Source: an uncultured Aquimarina sp.
GTDB taxonomy: Bacteria; Bacteroidota; Bacteroidia; Flavobacteriales; Flavobacteriaceae
Direction: 5' to 3'
DNA length: 64,000 nucleotides
Assembly: GCA_947498815.1 (NCBI GenBank)
Contig: CANMLU010000015.1
Location: 1-64,000, forward strand
In this document: positions 17,624 to 27,261 of the stretch, piece by piece
Layout of the letters: each line of letters opens with the position of its first letter
Numbering within the stretch: the stretch's first letter is position 1
Program-made: the position numbers and the translations under genes
The notes under the pieces: generated by a model
Databases searched by the model: none
Told to the model about the DNA's origin: nothing
The model's input: only the letters and a program-made list of their open reading frames with translations

Positions 17624-19192
17624 TTGCAACACGAATTTACCATACAAGTCTCTCCCGAAATAGCTTCTAATGAAGATCATTTGAAAAAGGATATTGCTTA
17701 TAAAAATGACATTCCCAAAGAAGAAATCAAGCATGTACAAATAATTAAAAGATCTATCGACGCCAGGCAAAGAGTGATCAAAGTAAATTTGAAAGTCAGA
17801 GTATTTGTTCAGGAGAATTTTATTGAAAAATCTATTAATTTACCAGAGTATCCAGATGTTTCCAATGCACCCGAAATTATTATTATTGGTGCTGGCCCCG
17901 CTGGTTTGTTTGCGGCCTTGCGTTGTGTTGAACTGGGGTGTAAACCGATCGTTTTAGAACGTGGTAAAGATGTCCGAACCCGTCGTCGGGATCTTAAAGC
18001 AATTAATCGAGATCATATTGTTAACGAGGATTCCAATTATTGTTTTGGCGAAGGTGGAGCGGGTACTTATAGTGATGGTAAATTGTATACACGTTCAAAA
18101 AAAAGAGGCGATGTAAACCGTATTTTGGAGCTTTTGGTGGGTTTTGGAGCTACCGATCAAATTTTGGTAGATGCACATCCACATATTGGGACTAATAAAT
18201 TACCCAGTATTATTGCGGCTATTCGTGAAAAAATAATTGAAAGAGGTGGGGAGATTCATTTTGAAACTCGTGTTATTGATTTTGATATCAAGAACTCCGA
18301 GATTAAAGGGGTTAGTTTGCAAAACGGAAGTACAATAGCTGGTAATAAAGTTATTTTGGCTACGGGACACTCTGCACGAGATATATTTGAGTTGTTATAT
18401 CATAAAAATATCGAAATAGAAGCGAAGCCCTTTGCCTTGGGGGTGCGAGTAGAGCACTCACAAGAGCTTATTGATAGTATTCAATATAAATGCGAGGTGA
18501 GGGGTCCATATTTGCCACCTTCTCCATACAGTATTGTCAAACAGGTGGATGGAAGAGGAATGTATTCTTTTTGTATGTGCCCTGGGGGTGTAATTGCACC
18601 TTGTGCTACAAGCCCTGGCGAAGTTGTAACCAATGGATGGTCACCATCAAAAAGGGATCAACCAACTGCCAACAGTGGTATTGTTGTAGAATTACGGATG
18701 GAAGATTTTGAACCATTTTCAAAATACGGCCCGTTATCAGGGATGTATTTTCAAAAAAGTATTGAACAACAAGCTTGGCAAATAGGAGGTGAAACTCAAA
18801 AAGTTCCGGCTCAAAGATTAATGGATATGGTTCACGGAAAAACGTCTGCAGATCTTCCGATAACATCGTATAAACCAGGTTTGACTTCTGCGGATATGGG
18901 AACGGTATTTCCAGAATTTATACACAACACTTTAAAGGAAGGCTTTAAAGCATTTGATAAAAGTATGCGAGGTTATCTTACCAATGAAGCCGTGGTTCAC
19001 GCTCCTGAGTCCAGAACATCATCTCCTGTTCGGATTCCAAGGGATTGGAAAACACTAGAACATATACAAATTAAAGGATTATATCCATGTGGCGAAGGAG
19101 CTGGGTATGCAGGAGGAATCATTTCTGCAGCTATTGATGGAGAAAAATGTGCTCAAGCCTGTGTAGCTACAATAGGCAATTCAAAAAATTAA
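17624..19192 (+). CDS. FAD-dependent oxidoreductase (COG2509 type)
   Basis: Flavoprotein of 522 aa belonging to the uncharacterised FAD-dependent dehydrogenase group. An N-terminal ferredoxin-like cap (1-80) precedes the dinucleotide-binding loop IIIGAGPAGL (86-95). The family motifs FGEGGAGTYSDGKL, HIGTNKL and CMCPGG follow. The C-terminal GEGAGYAGGI is the second FAD contact. The frame starts with TTG at 17624; no in-frame ATG precedes the dinucleotide loop, and the cap is a family feature, so TTG is the likely start. The substrate is unknown across the family. Its stop overlaps the convergent histidine kinase stop by 3-4 nt (TTAA). Confidence 0.85.
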   Translation: MQHEFTIQVSPEIASNEDHLKKDIAYKNDIPKEEIKHVQIIKRSIDARQRVIKVNLKVRVFVQENFIEKSINLPEYPDVSNAPEIIIIGAGPAGLFAALRCVELGCKPIVLERGKDVRTRRRDLKAINRDHIVNEDSNYCFGEGGAGTYSDGKLYTRSKKRGDVNRILELLVGFGATDQILVDAHPHIGTNKLPSIIAAIREKIIERGGEIHFETRVIDFDIKNSEIKGVSLQNGSTIAGNKVILATGHSARDIFELLYHKNIEIEAKPFALGVRVEHSQELIDSIQYKCEVRGPYLPPSPYSIVKQVDGRGMYSFCMCPGGVIAPCATSPGEVVTNGWSPSKRDQPTANSGIVVELRMEDFEPFSKYGPLSGMYFQKSIEQQAWQIGGETQKVPAQRLMDMVHGKTSADLPITSYKPGLTSADMGTVFPEFIHNTLKEGFKAFDKSMRGYLTNEAVVHAPESRTSSPVRIPRDWKTLEHIQIKGLYPCGEGAGYAGGIISAAIDGEKCAQACVATIGNSKN

Positions 19193-20397
19193 GTACATTT
19201 CCTTATAGAAAAATCAAAGGTAGTTTGTACTTTTTCTTCAGATGAAACTTTAATAGAGCCTCCTAATTTTTCAACAAGTTTTTTGACCGTAGATAGTCCA
19301 ATTCCGTTACCCTTATTACCGCTTCTATCTAATATATTTGCGGTGGTGAATAATTCAAAAATGGTGTCTATTTCTTCATTTGGAATTCCCATTCCATTAT
19401 CCGTAATTCTAAAATAATAGAATTTATCATCCTCACTAGACTGAATGGTTATAACTATTTGATCTTTGTCATTGTATTTAATACTATTACCGATAAGATT
19501 AAAGAAAATCTGCTTTAATGCTAGCTTATTGCACGTTAGTAATGGGTCATTTTTAGGAAAATTAATAGTAAAGTCTGGTTTTATACTAAGTAAATCGACA
19601 ATTTCTTGTAACAATTGATTGATATGAAATTCTTCGGGTTTGTTGTTAATAAGAGTTTCACTTTCATAATGATCAAGTACATCATTGATATAACTACTCA
19701 TCGAGAAAGAAGAGGTTTTTATATATTCAAAATATTCTAAACTTTCCTTATCTAATTTTTGATTGAGCAATAACTTCAATAAATCTGTAGTTGTAATTAT
19801 ATTGGCTAGCGGCATCTTCAAGTCATGAGATATTACTCTGGCAAAGTCCTTTAGTGATTCATTTCGTTTTTTTAATTTACTTTGAACTTTTTCTAGATCA
19901 TTATTCTTTTTATTCAGTTCAAGAAGAATCATTACTTGATTAGCCAATGCTTTTAGAGAATCTATTTGTTTTTGAGAAAGCTCTTTTGGCTTACTATCGA
20001 TAACACATAAAGTACCCAATGCAAATCCATCTTTATCGATAAGTGGGATACCGGCATAAAAAATTACCAATTCTTCAATTTCTGTTAATGGATTATCGTG
20101 AAAACGTTTGTCTTTGCGTGCATCATTGACAATAAATGGTTCATGCGGTTCGAGAATTGCATGTGCACAAAAAGAAAATTCTTTGGGTGTTTCACAAGTG
20201 GTAATCCCATGTTTGGATTTAAACCATTGTCTATTCTTATCCACAAAAGAAATTAACGCCACCTCTGTATCGCATAGCAGAGCAGCCAAAGCTGTAATCT
20301 CATCAAACTCTTTCTCGGGTTCTGTATCAAGAATGTTTAATGATCGTAAAGCTTCAAGTCTAAATTTTTCATTTATGGGTATGGCAGCTGATATCAT
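19189..20397 (-). CDS. GAF-domain sensor histidine kinase
   Basis: Soluble sensor kinase of 402 aa. The N-terminal GAF domain (about 20-160; ETPKEFSFCAHAI and FYAGIPL...GTLCVID) resembles those of cyanobacterial and flavobacterial light/redox kinases. A short coiled coil (about 160-185) leads to the HisKA helix with His191 in ISHDLKMPLANI. The ATPase domain carries an N box (NLIGNSIKYND), NGMGIP and GNGIGL. No transmembrane segment, so the input is cytoplasmic. No response regulator is adjacent; the partner is probably encoded elsewhere. Confidence 0.9.
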   Translation of the reverse strand: MISAAIPINEKFRLEALRSLNILDTEPEKEFDEITALAALLCDTEVALISFVDKNRQWFKSKHGITTCETPKEFSFCAHAILEPHEPFIVNDARKDKRFHDNPLTEIEELVIFYAGIPLIDKDGFALGTLCVIDSKPKELSQKQIDSLKALANQVMILLELNKKNNDLEKVQSKLKKRNESLKDFARVISHDLKMPLANIITTTDLLKLLLNQKLDKESLEYFEYIKTSSFSMSSYINDVLDHYESETLINNKPEEFHINQLLQEIVDLLSIKPDFTINFPKNDPLLTCNKLALKQIFFNLIGNSIKYNDKDQIVITIQSSEDDKFYYFRITDNGMGIPNEEIDTIFELFTTANILDRSGNKGNGIGLSTVKKLVEKLGGSIKVSSEEKVQTTFDFSIRKCT

Positions 20398-20445
20398 TCA
20401 ATCATATGAATTGATTTATGTTAAAACAATTCTTAATAAAATTAA

Positions 20446-20453
20446 CAAAAATA
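20446..20453 (-). promoter_or_regulatory. Putative -7 box for the histidine kinase
   Basis: Read leftward, TATTTTTG fits TAnnTTTG, 48 bp from the ATG at 20397. No -33 element was identified. Confidence 0.45.
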
Positions 20454-20562
20454 ACTTATAAATTATCATTTAATTAGCATTACGTACTAATTTTACGTGA
20501 TAACAGTAATATTAGCCACTTATTGTGAAATAATAGGATAAAAATAGTATACTGTTTCTTTA

Positions 20563-22365
20563 TTAATATCCGATTGAAGTATCGTTTAACGTTTTTATAA
20601 AGGCGATAATATCATTTATCTCTTGTTTATTAAGGTTTAATTTGTCTCCGGGTAGTGTTTGATTTTTAGAAATTATTCCAATTCCCAAACCACCACCTCG
20701 GTTATAAAAATCCAAAACCTCGTCCAATGTTGTGTACACCCCATTATGCATATATGGTCCGGTTTTATCAACATTTCTTACTGTTGATGTTTTAAAAAAA
20801 TGTTTTCTCTCTGGTGTTTTATACACATAATATCTTCCTAAATCTTTACTTATAGTAGCATTTATTGTATCATTTTGTTCGGGAACTCCAATAAGTTCAA
20901 TTTCTGATTCTTTATAATCTGGAGGAACAGTCCCATTAAACACCGGAGCAAAATGACAGGTAGCACATTTGGCTTTTCCATTAAAAAGATTGAATCCGTT
21001 GATTTCACCTTTTGTAATAGTATTTTCCAGATTATTTATATTTCGATCAAATTTGGAATCAAAAGGCACCAAACTTCGAATGTAACTAGCGATTGCGTTT
21101 CGAATATCTAAGTTGGATATTTTTCGATTGGGATATATTGTCTTAAAAGCATTAACGTAATTACTATCCTTTTTAATTGCATTTTCTAGGGTTTCCAAAT
21201 TAGTATGAAACTCATTTTCATTTTCTATAACCGAAACAATTTGACCTTCAAGACTTCCGGCGCGTTTATCATAAAAAAAACCTTTTTGTAGAGCAGCATA
21301 GAGTAGGGTGGGAGCGTTACGAGTTACACCATCGGATATTTTTTTTCCATCGGCGAATGCTTTTTCAGAAATGTGGCAAGTTGCACAACTTATTTTTTTA
21401 TTTGCAGATAAGTTGGTGTCATTAAACAGTTTTTTGCCCAAAATTATTTTTTCTGATGTTGTTTTTCCTAGATTTTGATCAGAGAAATAGTCAATATTAA
21501 ATGTATTTAAAGAGAATAAGGAGGGAGCATTATTTTTTATAGACAACTCAAAAGGAAATTTAACATCCCAATCTTGAACGGTTTGATTCCAAAGCTCTAA
21601 TTGTTTGTGTGTATGATTTTTGATAAAATGATAACGGTCAAAGGAATTAAACTTTCCCGATAGATCGATAATGGATTGATCTATTTCTTTATTCCATTTG
21701 TCAAACAAGCTTTGGTCCTTAAACTCGGGTTTAAAAATCGACAAGTATTTTTTTAAACTAACATAAACTACTTTTGACTCTTCAAGTGAATTTTCTAATA
21801 CTGGTGAATCAAATCCAGTAATACCAGTTAATGCTATTCTTATAAATGATTTTCTGAATAACCAAAGGAAGTGATAGGTTTTGAGATGGTCAAAGTATGT
21901 ATTCTCTTTAATTAATTTTAGACGATTATATACCAAGGTAATATGGTTTGAAACAGCAACTGTGTCAACTTTTTCTGTAAAAATCTCTTCTTCTAATACT
22001 TGATAACCACTAGGTTTTTTGATTTTAATATCTGTATAGTCTTCTTCTTCTATTTTTAAAATATTGGGCTGATTGAGGAAGCCATAATTCTCTATATCCA
22101 GAGAAGATAAAATTGGCTCAATTTTTTTAAAAAACTTTCGCGATTCAATAAAGTGTTTCTTTATTTGGATTCTATCACTTTTTGCGCTGTCTAAGAAAGT
22201 AATTGCCATACCTATATCAGATGTAAACTGTTCTTTAAGCTGTACATTGAAAGGTGCATTTTCGATCTTTACTTCTTTAGTGCACGACGATATATTTAGT
22301 ATGATAAAGAGGCCTATCGCAAAATAAGCCCCTTTAACATTCTTTAATGATGTAAATGAAATCAT
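20563..22365 (-). CDS. Di-haem cytochrome c peroxidase-like lipoprotein
   Basis: Envelope c-type cytochrome of 600 aa in the CcpA/MauG family, which reduces peroxide or oxidises protein/organic partners. The lipobox Cys is residue 28 (NISSC). Two CxxCH haem sites appear: CATCH at about 327-331 and CATCH at about 467-471. The FFYDKRAGSLEGQ and YMHNGVYTTL motifs of the family follow. The first 280 residues are a helical extension absent from classical CcpA. An in-frame ATG lies 27 nt upstream inside the previous gene; the ATG at 22365 follows that gene's TAA by one base (TAATATG), implying coupling. It is paired with a PhoX-like lipoprotein gene. Confidence 0.88.
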   Translation of the reverse strand: MISFTSLKNVKGAYFAIGLFIILNISSCTKEVKIENAPFNVQLKEQFTSDIGMAITFLDSAKSDRIQIKKHFIESRKFFKKIEPILSSLDIENYGFLNQPNILKIEEEDYTDIKIKKPSGYQVLEEEIFTEKVDTVAVSNHITLVYNRLKLIKENTYFDHLKTYHFLWLFRKSFIRIALTGITGFDSPVLENSLEESKVVYVSLKKYLSIFKPEFKDQSLFDKWNKEIDQSIIDLSGKFNSFDRYHFIKNHTHKQLELWNQTVQDWDVKFPFELSIKNNAPSLFSLNTFNIDYFSDQNLGKTTSEKIILGKKLFNDTNLSANKKISCATCHISEKAFADGKKISDGVTRNAPTLLYAALQKGFFYDKRAGSLEGQIVSVIENENEFHTNLETLENAIKKDSNYVNAFKTIYPNRKISNLDIRNAIASYIRSLVPFDSKFDRNINNLENTITKGEINGFNLFNGKAKCATCHFAPVFNGTVPPDYKESEIELIGVPEQNDTINATISKDLGRYYVYKTPERKHFFKTSTVRNVDKTGPYMHNGVYTTLDEVLDFYNRGGGLGIGIISKNQTLPGDKLNLNKQEINDIIAFIKTLNDTSIGY

Positions 22366-22366
22366 A

Positions 22367-23833
22367 TTATCTTTCCAATCCTTTAATAACATATAACATA
22401 CTTCCTTCTTTACGGCTATTTGCCAGGTCTGGATTTGCTTTAGGATCGGTAAAAGGTACCCCGTCGGCTCTTTCCCAACCGTGATTTTGAGTAATCAATA
22501 AAAAGGTTTCATCTACTCCAATGGTTTCAGAAATATCAATCATGCCAGTTATTTCCCAGATTCTGTCTGCAGAACCATAACCAGCCGCCGCAGCATTAAT
22601 TTGATCACACTCCAGAACTGTCTTTAAAGCTCCAGTATTTAGATCATATTGATATAATCTTGAGTAATGATTTGCCGCAGGCTTAAAGTCTTGTATTCCA
22701 TTAGGGTCTTCTTGGATATACGCGTAATTTTCGGTCACTAAGATATTGTCGGGACTATGAAAAGCCTCGGCTGTTCCTCCTATTTTATCTCCATCCAATA
22801 CACAAGTTATTTTTCCAACTTCATTCGGATTTCTTTCATTTAATTCTACTTTATAAATTCTTCCAGAACGAGTCCCTTTTCCTACTAATCCAGGCTTATT
22901 TCTACCTGTAACAGCAAAATATACTTCTCTGTTGTTTTCTCTAGAACCTCTTCTCCAATCGATATCTTCAAGTCTTGAGAATCCCATTACACCCTTGGCT
23001 TTAGCCTCGGTATCTAAGAGATCGATATTTTTTTCTTCCAATTCTACAAATTCCATGTCATAAGCCACACCTTCTTCCATATCCATTTCATAAGTAACAC
23101 CGGGAGAAGTCACTTTTAGGCCATATAGTTTACCACCATCAAGATCTCCCATTCTTCCCACATACATACCTAACTGGCCAGATGGAATTTCATTATTGCT
23201 ATTATCATCTCCAATAAATACAACTGTTTTACCTGGATATGCACGTCTGTTTAGTGCCACTGCGTTTTCGGTAGACCATTGTCCTAGTGCAGGTAACATT
23301 CTAGGAGCAGAAGCTTCAGCGGCATCTTTATATGGATCTGTGGCAAAAACTCCTTTAGAATTACCTCCCCATTCTCCTCCGGAAAGATATAATGGACCAA
23401 AACCATGTACAGATGGCGTTATTAAAGAACCCGAACACTGCGCCGTATTTGCTGTTGCTACTGCGTTAAGGATATGTTCTCCTTTGATTGGTTTAAAGGT
23501 TTCGTCCAATGTAATTCTGGCTACAGAATAATCAGCTTCAATATTATTAAGCAAAGTAAATGTACCGTCTTTATTGCGCATTAAACCAGCACCATCCGCC
23601 ATCGAGCCATAAGTAAAATCGGGTATATAAGTATCCTCAGATGAAAGTATATTGTAAACCTCTATACCAGAGAATTCTGATGTTTTTTCTAATAAAACAG
23701 GGGATACAGAGTGATTTTTGAATTCAATTTTGCCAGTTGGAGGTTTAATTGGTCCACCTGTATAATCATCAAGATCACATGATGCAATAATTAGAGCACA
23801 GGCAATACAAGCTAAAATAAAATGATTTTTCAT
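22367..23833 (-). CDS. PhoX/DUF839-like secreted lipoprotein
   Basis: Lipoprotein of 488 aa with Cys19 lipobox (IIASC). The beta-propeller resembles PhoX/DUF839 proteins: a GSMADGAGLM start, FVFIGDDNSNNE-like strands and SRLEDIDWR, where PhoX has RPEDI. VYFAVTGRN and AEAFHSPDNILVTE follow. PhoX enzymes are calcium/iron alkaline phosphatases, but whether the metal ligands are complete cannot be judged by eye, so phosphatase activity is only possible. Translationally coupled to the di-haem peroxidase downstream; the pair may act together in the envelope. Confidence 0.8.
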   Translation of the reverse strand: MKNHFILACIACALIIASCDLDDYTGGPIKPPTGKIEFKNHSVSPVLLEKTSEFSGIEVYNILSSEDTYIPDFTYGSMADGAGLMRNKDGTFTLLNNIEADYSVARITLDETFKPIKGEHILNAVATANTAQCSGSLITPSVHGFGPLYLSGGEWGGNSKGVFATDPYKDAAEASAPRMLPALGQWSTENAVALNRRAYPGKTVVFIGDDNSNNEIPSGQLGMYVGRMGDLDGGKLYGLKVTSPGVTYEMDMEEGVAYDMEFVELEEKNIDLLDTEAKAKGVMGFSRLEDIDWRRGSRENNREVYFAVTGRNKPGLVGKGTRSGRIYKVELNERNPNEVGKITCVLDGDKIGGTAEAFHSPDNILVTENYAYIQEDPNGIQDFKPAANHYSRLYQYDLNTGALKTVLECDQINAAAAGYGSADRIWEITGMIDISETIGVDETFLLITQNHGWERADGVPFTDPKANPDLANSRKEGSMLYVIKGLER

Positions 23834-23858
23834 AGTTGTATGAGTTTTTTTGTTTTCA

Positions 23859-23866
23859 CAAATTTA
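23859..23866 (-). promoter_or_regulatory. Putative -7 box for the PhoX-like/peroxidase operon
   Basis: Read leftward, TAAATTTG lies 25 bp from the ATG at 23833. A TTG 15 bp upstream is closer than usual. Confidence 0.45.
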
Positions 23867-23978
23867 ACTCAGGGGGTAGCACAACTACTTTATGAGGATG
23901 TTTTATGTTTATTAAACAAATATCATCATAATGTTTACAACGTAAAATTAATATTATGCTTTAGAATGAATTTAAATT

Positions 23979-24752
23979 TCAAAACTTTTCAAAAACTCCT
24001 AGTCCAAATAAAGCATAATCATACTTTACAGGATCATAGGGATCTAGAGATCTTAATTGAGTATCTAATTCTATTAAAGCCTTGCCATCATTTTGTTTTC
24101 GGGTTAATAACCCTAATTTGCGAGCAACATTACCAGAGTGAACGTCTAATGGACAAGATAGTTGAGTAGGAGAGAGGTTGTTCCAAATACCCAGATCTAC
24201 ACCAGCCTTTGGATCACGTACCATCCAGCGCATAAACATATTAATTCGTTTGGCAGCAGAGTTCTTATGAGGGTCACTAATATGTTTTTCGGTTCTGATT
24301 GGATGTGGAAGAGAGAAAAACTCTTTTTTGAAGTGATGTATACCGTTTTGTAGGTTTTCTTCACTACGAAATTGCTTAAAAAAACTTTCCATGTCACCGT
24401 ATTTTGTATAAAGGTGTTTTAATGCCCTAATAAAATAGGCGAGATCTGTACTATTAAAAGTTCTATGCACGAATCCCTCAAAACGGTCTTGGTCATTATC
24501 GGTATAATTCATAACAAAATCATATGGGCTATTGCCCAGAATGCGCATGAGCTTATGTGCATTGGTAAGAATGCTTTTACGATTACCCCAGGATATGGTC
24601 GCAGTCAAAAAACTGGAAATTTCAACATCTTCTTTTTGACTGAACAAGTGAGGAATCTGAACAGGATCGGTTTCAATAAACTTAGGCTGTTCGTAAAAAG
24701 CAGCTTTTTCGTCCAGAAAACCTTTGAGTTCTGTGGTTGAGAAAGTTTTCAA
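23979..24752 (-). CDS. TIGR02757 family protein
   Basis: Cytoplasmic protein of 257 aa of the conserved TIGR02757/DUF2400 family, function unknown. It shows the family features EISSFLTATISWGNRKSIL, the NMFMRWMVR segment, the SPTQLSCPLDVHSG motif and the closing DPYDPVKYDYALFGLGV. The DxHxG-like and Cys-containing segment recalls helix-hairpin-helix DNA glycosylases, to which the family may be distantly related (inference). No signal peptide or membrane helix. Stand-alone gene. Confidence 0.88.
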   Translation of the reverse strand: MKTFSTTELKGFLDEKAAFYEQPKFIETDPVQIPHLFSQKEDVEISSFLTATISWGNRKSILTNAHKLMRILGNSPYDFVMNYTDNDQDRFEGFVHRTFNSTDLAYFIRALKHLYTKYGDMESFFKQFRSEENLQNGIHHFKKEFFSLPHPIRTEKHISDPHKNSAAKRINMFMRWMVRDPKAGVDLGIWNNLSPTQLSCPLDVHSGNVARKLGLLTRKQNDGKALIELDTQLRSLDPYDPVKYDYALFGLGVFEKF

Positions 24753-24940
24753 TTACATGTGATAAATTGAATGTAAAAATAATTGATATAGTTTAATAAA
24801 CTAGAACTTGACTGTAAAAATATAAGTTATTTAACAATAAGAAGATTTTAGTACCTAAAACTGTGTTTTTTTGATATTTGATCTGGATTGAATACTTTTA
24901 TATATGTGATTAGTCGGTTAGCGAATCGTAAAAAACTACT

Positions 24941-25993
24941 ATGAACTCAAGAGAAATTCTATTTTTAGCTATAGGCTTACAAACGTTAGTTATTCTCATT
25001 GTGTTGTTTTCCTATAGATCAAAAAAAATTCGGGTAAATAGATACCTAGGGTTTTTTTTTATGACCATTTGTGTAGAGATTTTTATGTTTTTTGTACTTA
25101 ACAAGACTGCAAACCCTGCATTGTATTATTTACCTATAAGATTTGATTTTTTAACGCTAACTTTTTTATATTTCTACGCTACTGAGACTACAGGTATTAA
25201 AATAAAGTCTAAATTTAAATACTACATACCAGCAGTTATTGAGGTTATTATATTAACATTTGCATTTATTGCTGTATCTAAAGATCCAAATTATCATGAC
25301 TTTTTAAAAAGGCATGGTTTCGATTTATATTTTAGAATTTTTTCTTCCTTATATATTGTTACTTTAAGTATTCTAATTATTAGAATAATTCATCGACATC
25401 AAAGGTTGTTAAATATTCATTTTTCCAATACCAAATTTAAGTCACTTCAGTGGCTAACTGTTTTTTGTATTGGTTGTATAATTATCAATATTCTCAGACA
25501 CATATATCATACATTTAATATAAAAACTGAATTTGTGTCAATTATATATTGTGGTTTGTCTTTATTTTCTCTTTATTATTTAACCATAGCGAGTTTGATC
25601 CAAATCAACATAAATAATGTTATTCCATCAAAAATCAATGTCGAAGAAGAACATAAAGAACTGGAAAGGATTATCAAACAAGTGAAGCAATATCTTTTGG
25701 AAAATAAGGCATATCTTAACCCTAATATAAATTTGAAAAACTTTTCGAAGAACATTGGGATTCCTGAAAGAGATGTTTCAAAAGCAATTAATAGAATGGG
25801 AAATAAAAATTTCAGTAACTATATTAATTATTATAGGGTAGAAGAATTTAAACGGTTATTGACCTCAGAGGAATATAAAAAATATAGTATCTCGGCTATC
25901 GCTGACGAGGTTGGGTTTAGTTCTAGAGCATCTTTTTATAAAAATTTTAAAGAAATTGAAGGTGTTTCTCCTTCCGTCTACATGAAAAATTAA
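24941..25993 (+). CDS. Membrane-bound AraC-type regulator
   Basis: Regulator of 350 aa with about seven predicted transmembrane helices in the first 230 residues (for example ILFLAIGLQTLVILIVLF). A cytoplasmic AraC/XylS helix-turn-helix domain follows at about 245-350 (LNPNINLKNFSKNIGIPERDVSKAIN; SISAIADEVGFSSRASFYKNFK). This 7TM-AraC architecture is frequent in flavobacteria and should couple an envelope or lipid signal directly to transcription. Target unknown. The co-directional gene 377 bp downstream encodes a secreted HEIGH protease. A similar protein lies at 45871-47061. Confidence 0.88.
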   Translation: MNSREILFLAIGLQTLVILIVLFSYRSKKIRVNRYLGFFFMTICVEIFMFFVLNKTANPALYYLPIRFDFLTLTFLYFYATETTGIKIKSKFKYYIPAVIEVIILTFAFIAVSKDPNYHDFLKRHGFDLYFRIFSSLYIVTLSILIIRIIHRHQRLLNIHFSNTKFKSLQWLTVFCIGCIIINILRHIYHTFNIKTEFVSIIYCGLSLFSLYYLTIASLIQININNVIPSKINVEEEHKELERIIKQVKQYLLENKAYLNPNINLKNFSKNIGIPERDVSKAINRMGNKNFSNYINYYRVEEFKRLLTSEEYKKYSISAIADEVGFSSRASFYKNFKEIEGVSPSVYMKN

Positions 25994-26370
25994 TCTTTTT
26001 AGTTTTTGTTCTGATTCACAACATGATATGGGATGTCTTACAACATGTTTTTGGACATGCATTAGTTGATCATATTCATTTTTTTACTCAATTTAGCATC
26101 AACATTATTAACACAAACTCAACTTACATGTTACCACTACAATCCACAAAACTTTTCGCAGTTTTTATCTTAAGAATAACAGCTATTTAGTTGTGTCTCT
26201 TCACATATTTTTAAGTACTAACAATATTTTACATTGGGAGCTACCTATGTTTTGAAACATTTCAAATTGTAGATAGGAGTGAGATAAACGATAAAGTAGC
26301 GTGGATTTTTTTACGAATACTACACTTATTTTGTCATACTGAAACTTAATTTTAACTAACACAAATTATT
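25994..26370. other. Intergenic region upstream of a HEIGH protease
   Basis: About 377 bp without a gene. It contains a nested inverted repeat at 26245-26278 (CCTAT ... TTTGAAA CA TTTCAAA ... ATAGG), a possible operator or mRNA hairpin, roughly 95 bp before the protease ATG. A near-consensus TTATTTTG occurs at about 26327-26334. Confidence 0.45.
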
Positions 26371-27207
26371 ATGAAAACTATCAAATTATTGATGCTTTGC
26401 ATCTTGTCAGTTTATGTTTTGGCATCTTGTCAGAAAGAAGAATTAGAAAATGAAACTTCTACTCTTACAAAACAGCCAACCAAAGATCAATTGATTAAAC
26501 TAGAGTCATTGGGGGTAAACGTTAATACCGTTATCATCAAAAGTATTACCAACCTAGACGGTAGCGAAGAGGATTACTTATTGAACAATACAGATCTGGC
26601 AATCCCAGTATCTAAGCTTAATGAATTAGAGGCATTGGGCACTATGGCCAATGGAATGAAACAATACCGGACCAGAAATTTGGTTACAGGCAACAATCGA
26701 ACTATTGATATTTTAGGTTACACAGGTGGTGGAGGTAATGGTCTTGACGCGACCAACCGCCAGGCATTACAAAGAGCAGTTAATACGTATAATAATGTAA
26801 ACTCGTCCTTAAATATGAGGCTTACCTTTGGAACTAATTATCAAGCTGCAGATCTTGTAGTCTATGTACGTAGTGATCTTGGTTCTGGTGGATTAGCTGG
26901 GTTTCCGTCTGGAGGGAGAGCTTATAAATGGGCTAGAATAGGGCCTAGTGTATCAAGAAATGGAGTAGTGTATGCATCACATGTGATCACTCATGAAATG
27001 GGTCATTGCATAGGCTTGAGGCACACAGACTGGTTTGCGAGATCATGTGATGGTAGTAATGAAGGACAAGGTCAAGACGGAGCCATTCATATTCCAGGAA
27101 CTCCAACGGGGATTGATAGAGCTTCAATAATGATTTCTTGCCCGACAGGTAACGAAAATGGTGTATTAAGTAGTGCAGATCGAACTGCATTAGAATATAT
27201 TTACTAA
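26371..27207 (+). CDS. HEIGH-type zinc metalloprotease lipoprotein, second copy
   Basis: Predicted surface or periplasmic zinc peptidase of 278 aa. The lipobox Cys is residue 20 (LASC). The zinc motif HEMGHCIGLRH spans 208-218, followed by TDWF. The pro-region contains LESLGVNVN, matching the EASGFNV stretch of the copy at 10063-10887. The ASIMISCPTGNENG...TALEYIY end also matches. The two copies share overall layout but have diverged clearly (different central segments), so the duplication is not recent. A leader of unknown regulatory role and a membrane AraC gene lie upstream; a terminator follows. Confidence 0.87.
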   Translation: MKTIKLLMLCILSVYVLASCQKEELENETSTLTKQPTKDQLIKLESLGVNVNTVIIKSITNLDGSEEDYLLNNTDLAIPVSKLNELEALGTMANGMKQYRTRNLVTGNNRTIDILGYTGGGGNGLDATNRQALQRAVNTYNNVNSSLNMRLTFGTNYQAADLVVYVRSDLGSGGLAGFPSGGRAYKWARIGPSVSRNGVVYASHVITHEMGHCIGLRHTDWFARSCDGSNEGQGQDGAIHIPGTPTGIDRASIMISCPTGNENGVLSSADRTALEYIY

Positions 27208-27230
27208 AAAATAATAAACCTACATTTAGG

Positions 27231-27261
27231 AAAAGGCTTTCTGAAAAGGAGAGCCTTTTTT
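27231..27261 (+). terminator. Intrinsic terminator
   Basis: AAAAGGCTTTC pairs with GAGAGCCTTTT (one mismatch) and is followed by T residues. It overlaps the last codons of the convergent ABC gene by two bases. Confidence 0.75.

Noticed and set aside
23822-24169. Rightward frame of 115 codons opposite the PhoX-like and TIGR02757 genes
   Set aside because: Lies antisense to the start of one real gene and the end of another; composition and motif-free translation indicate a shadow frame.
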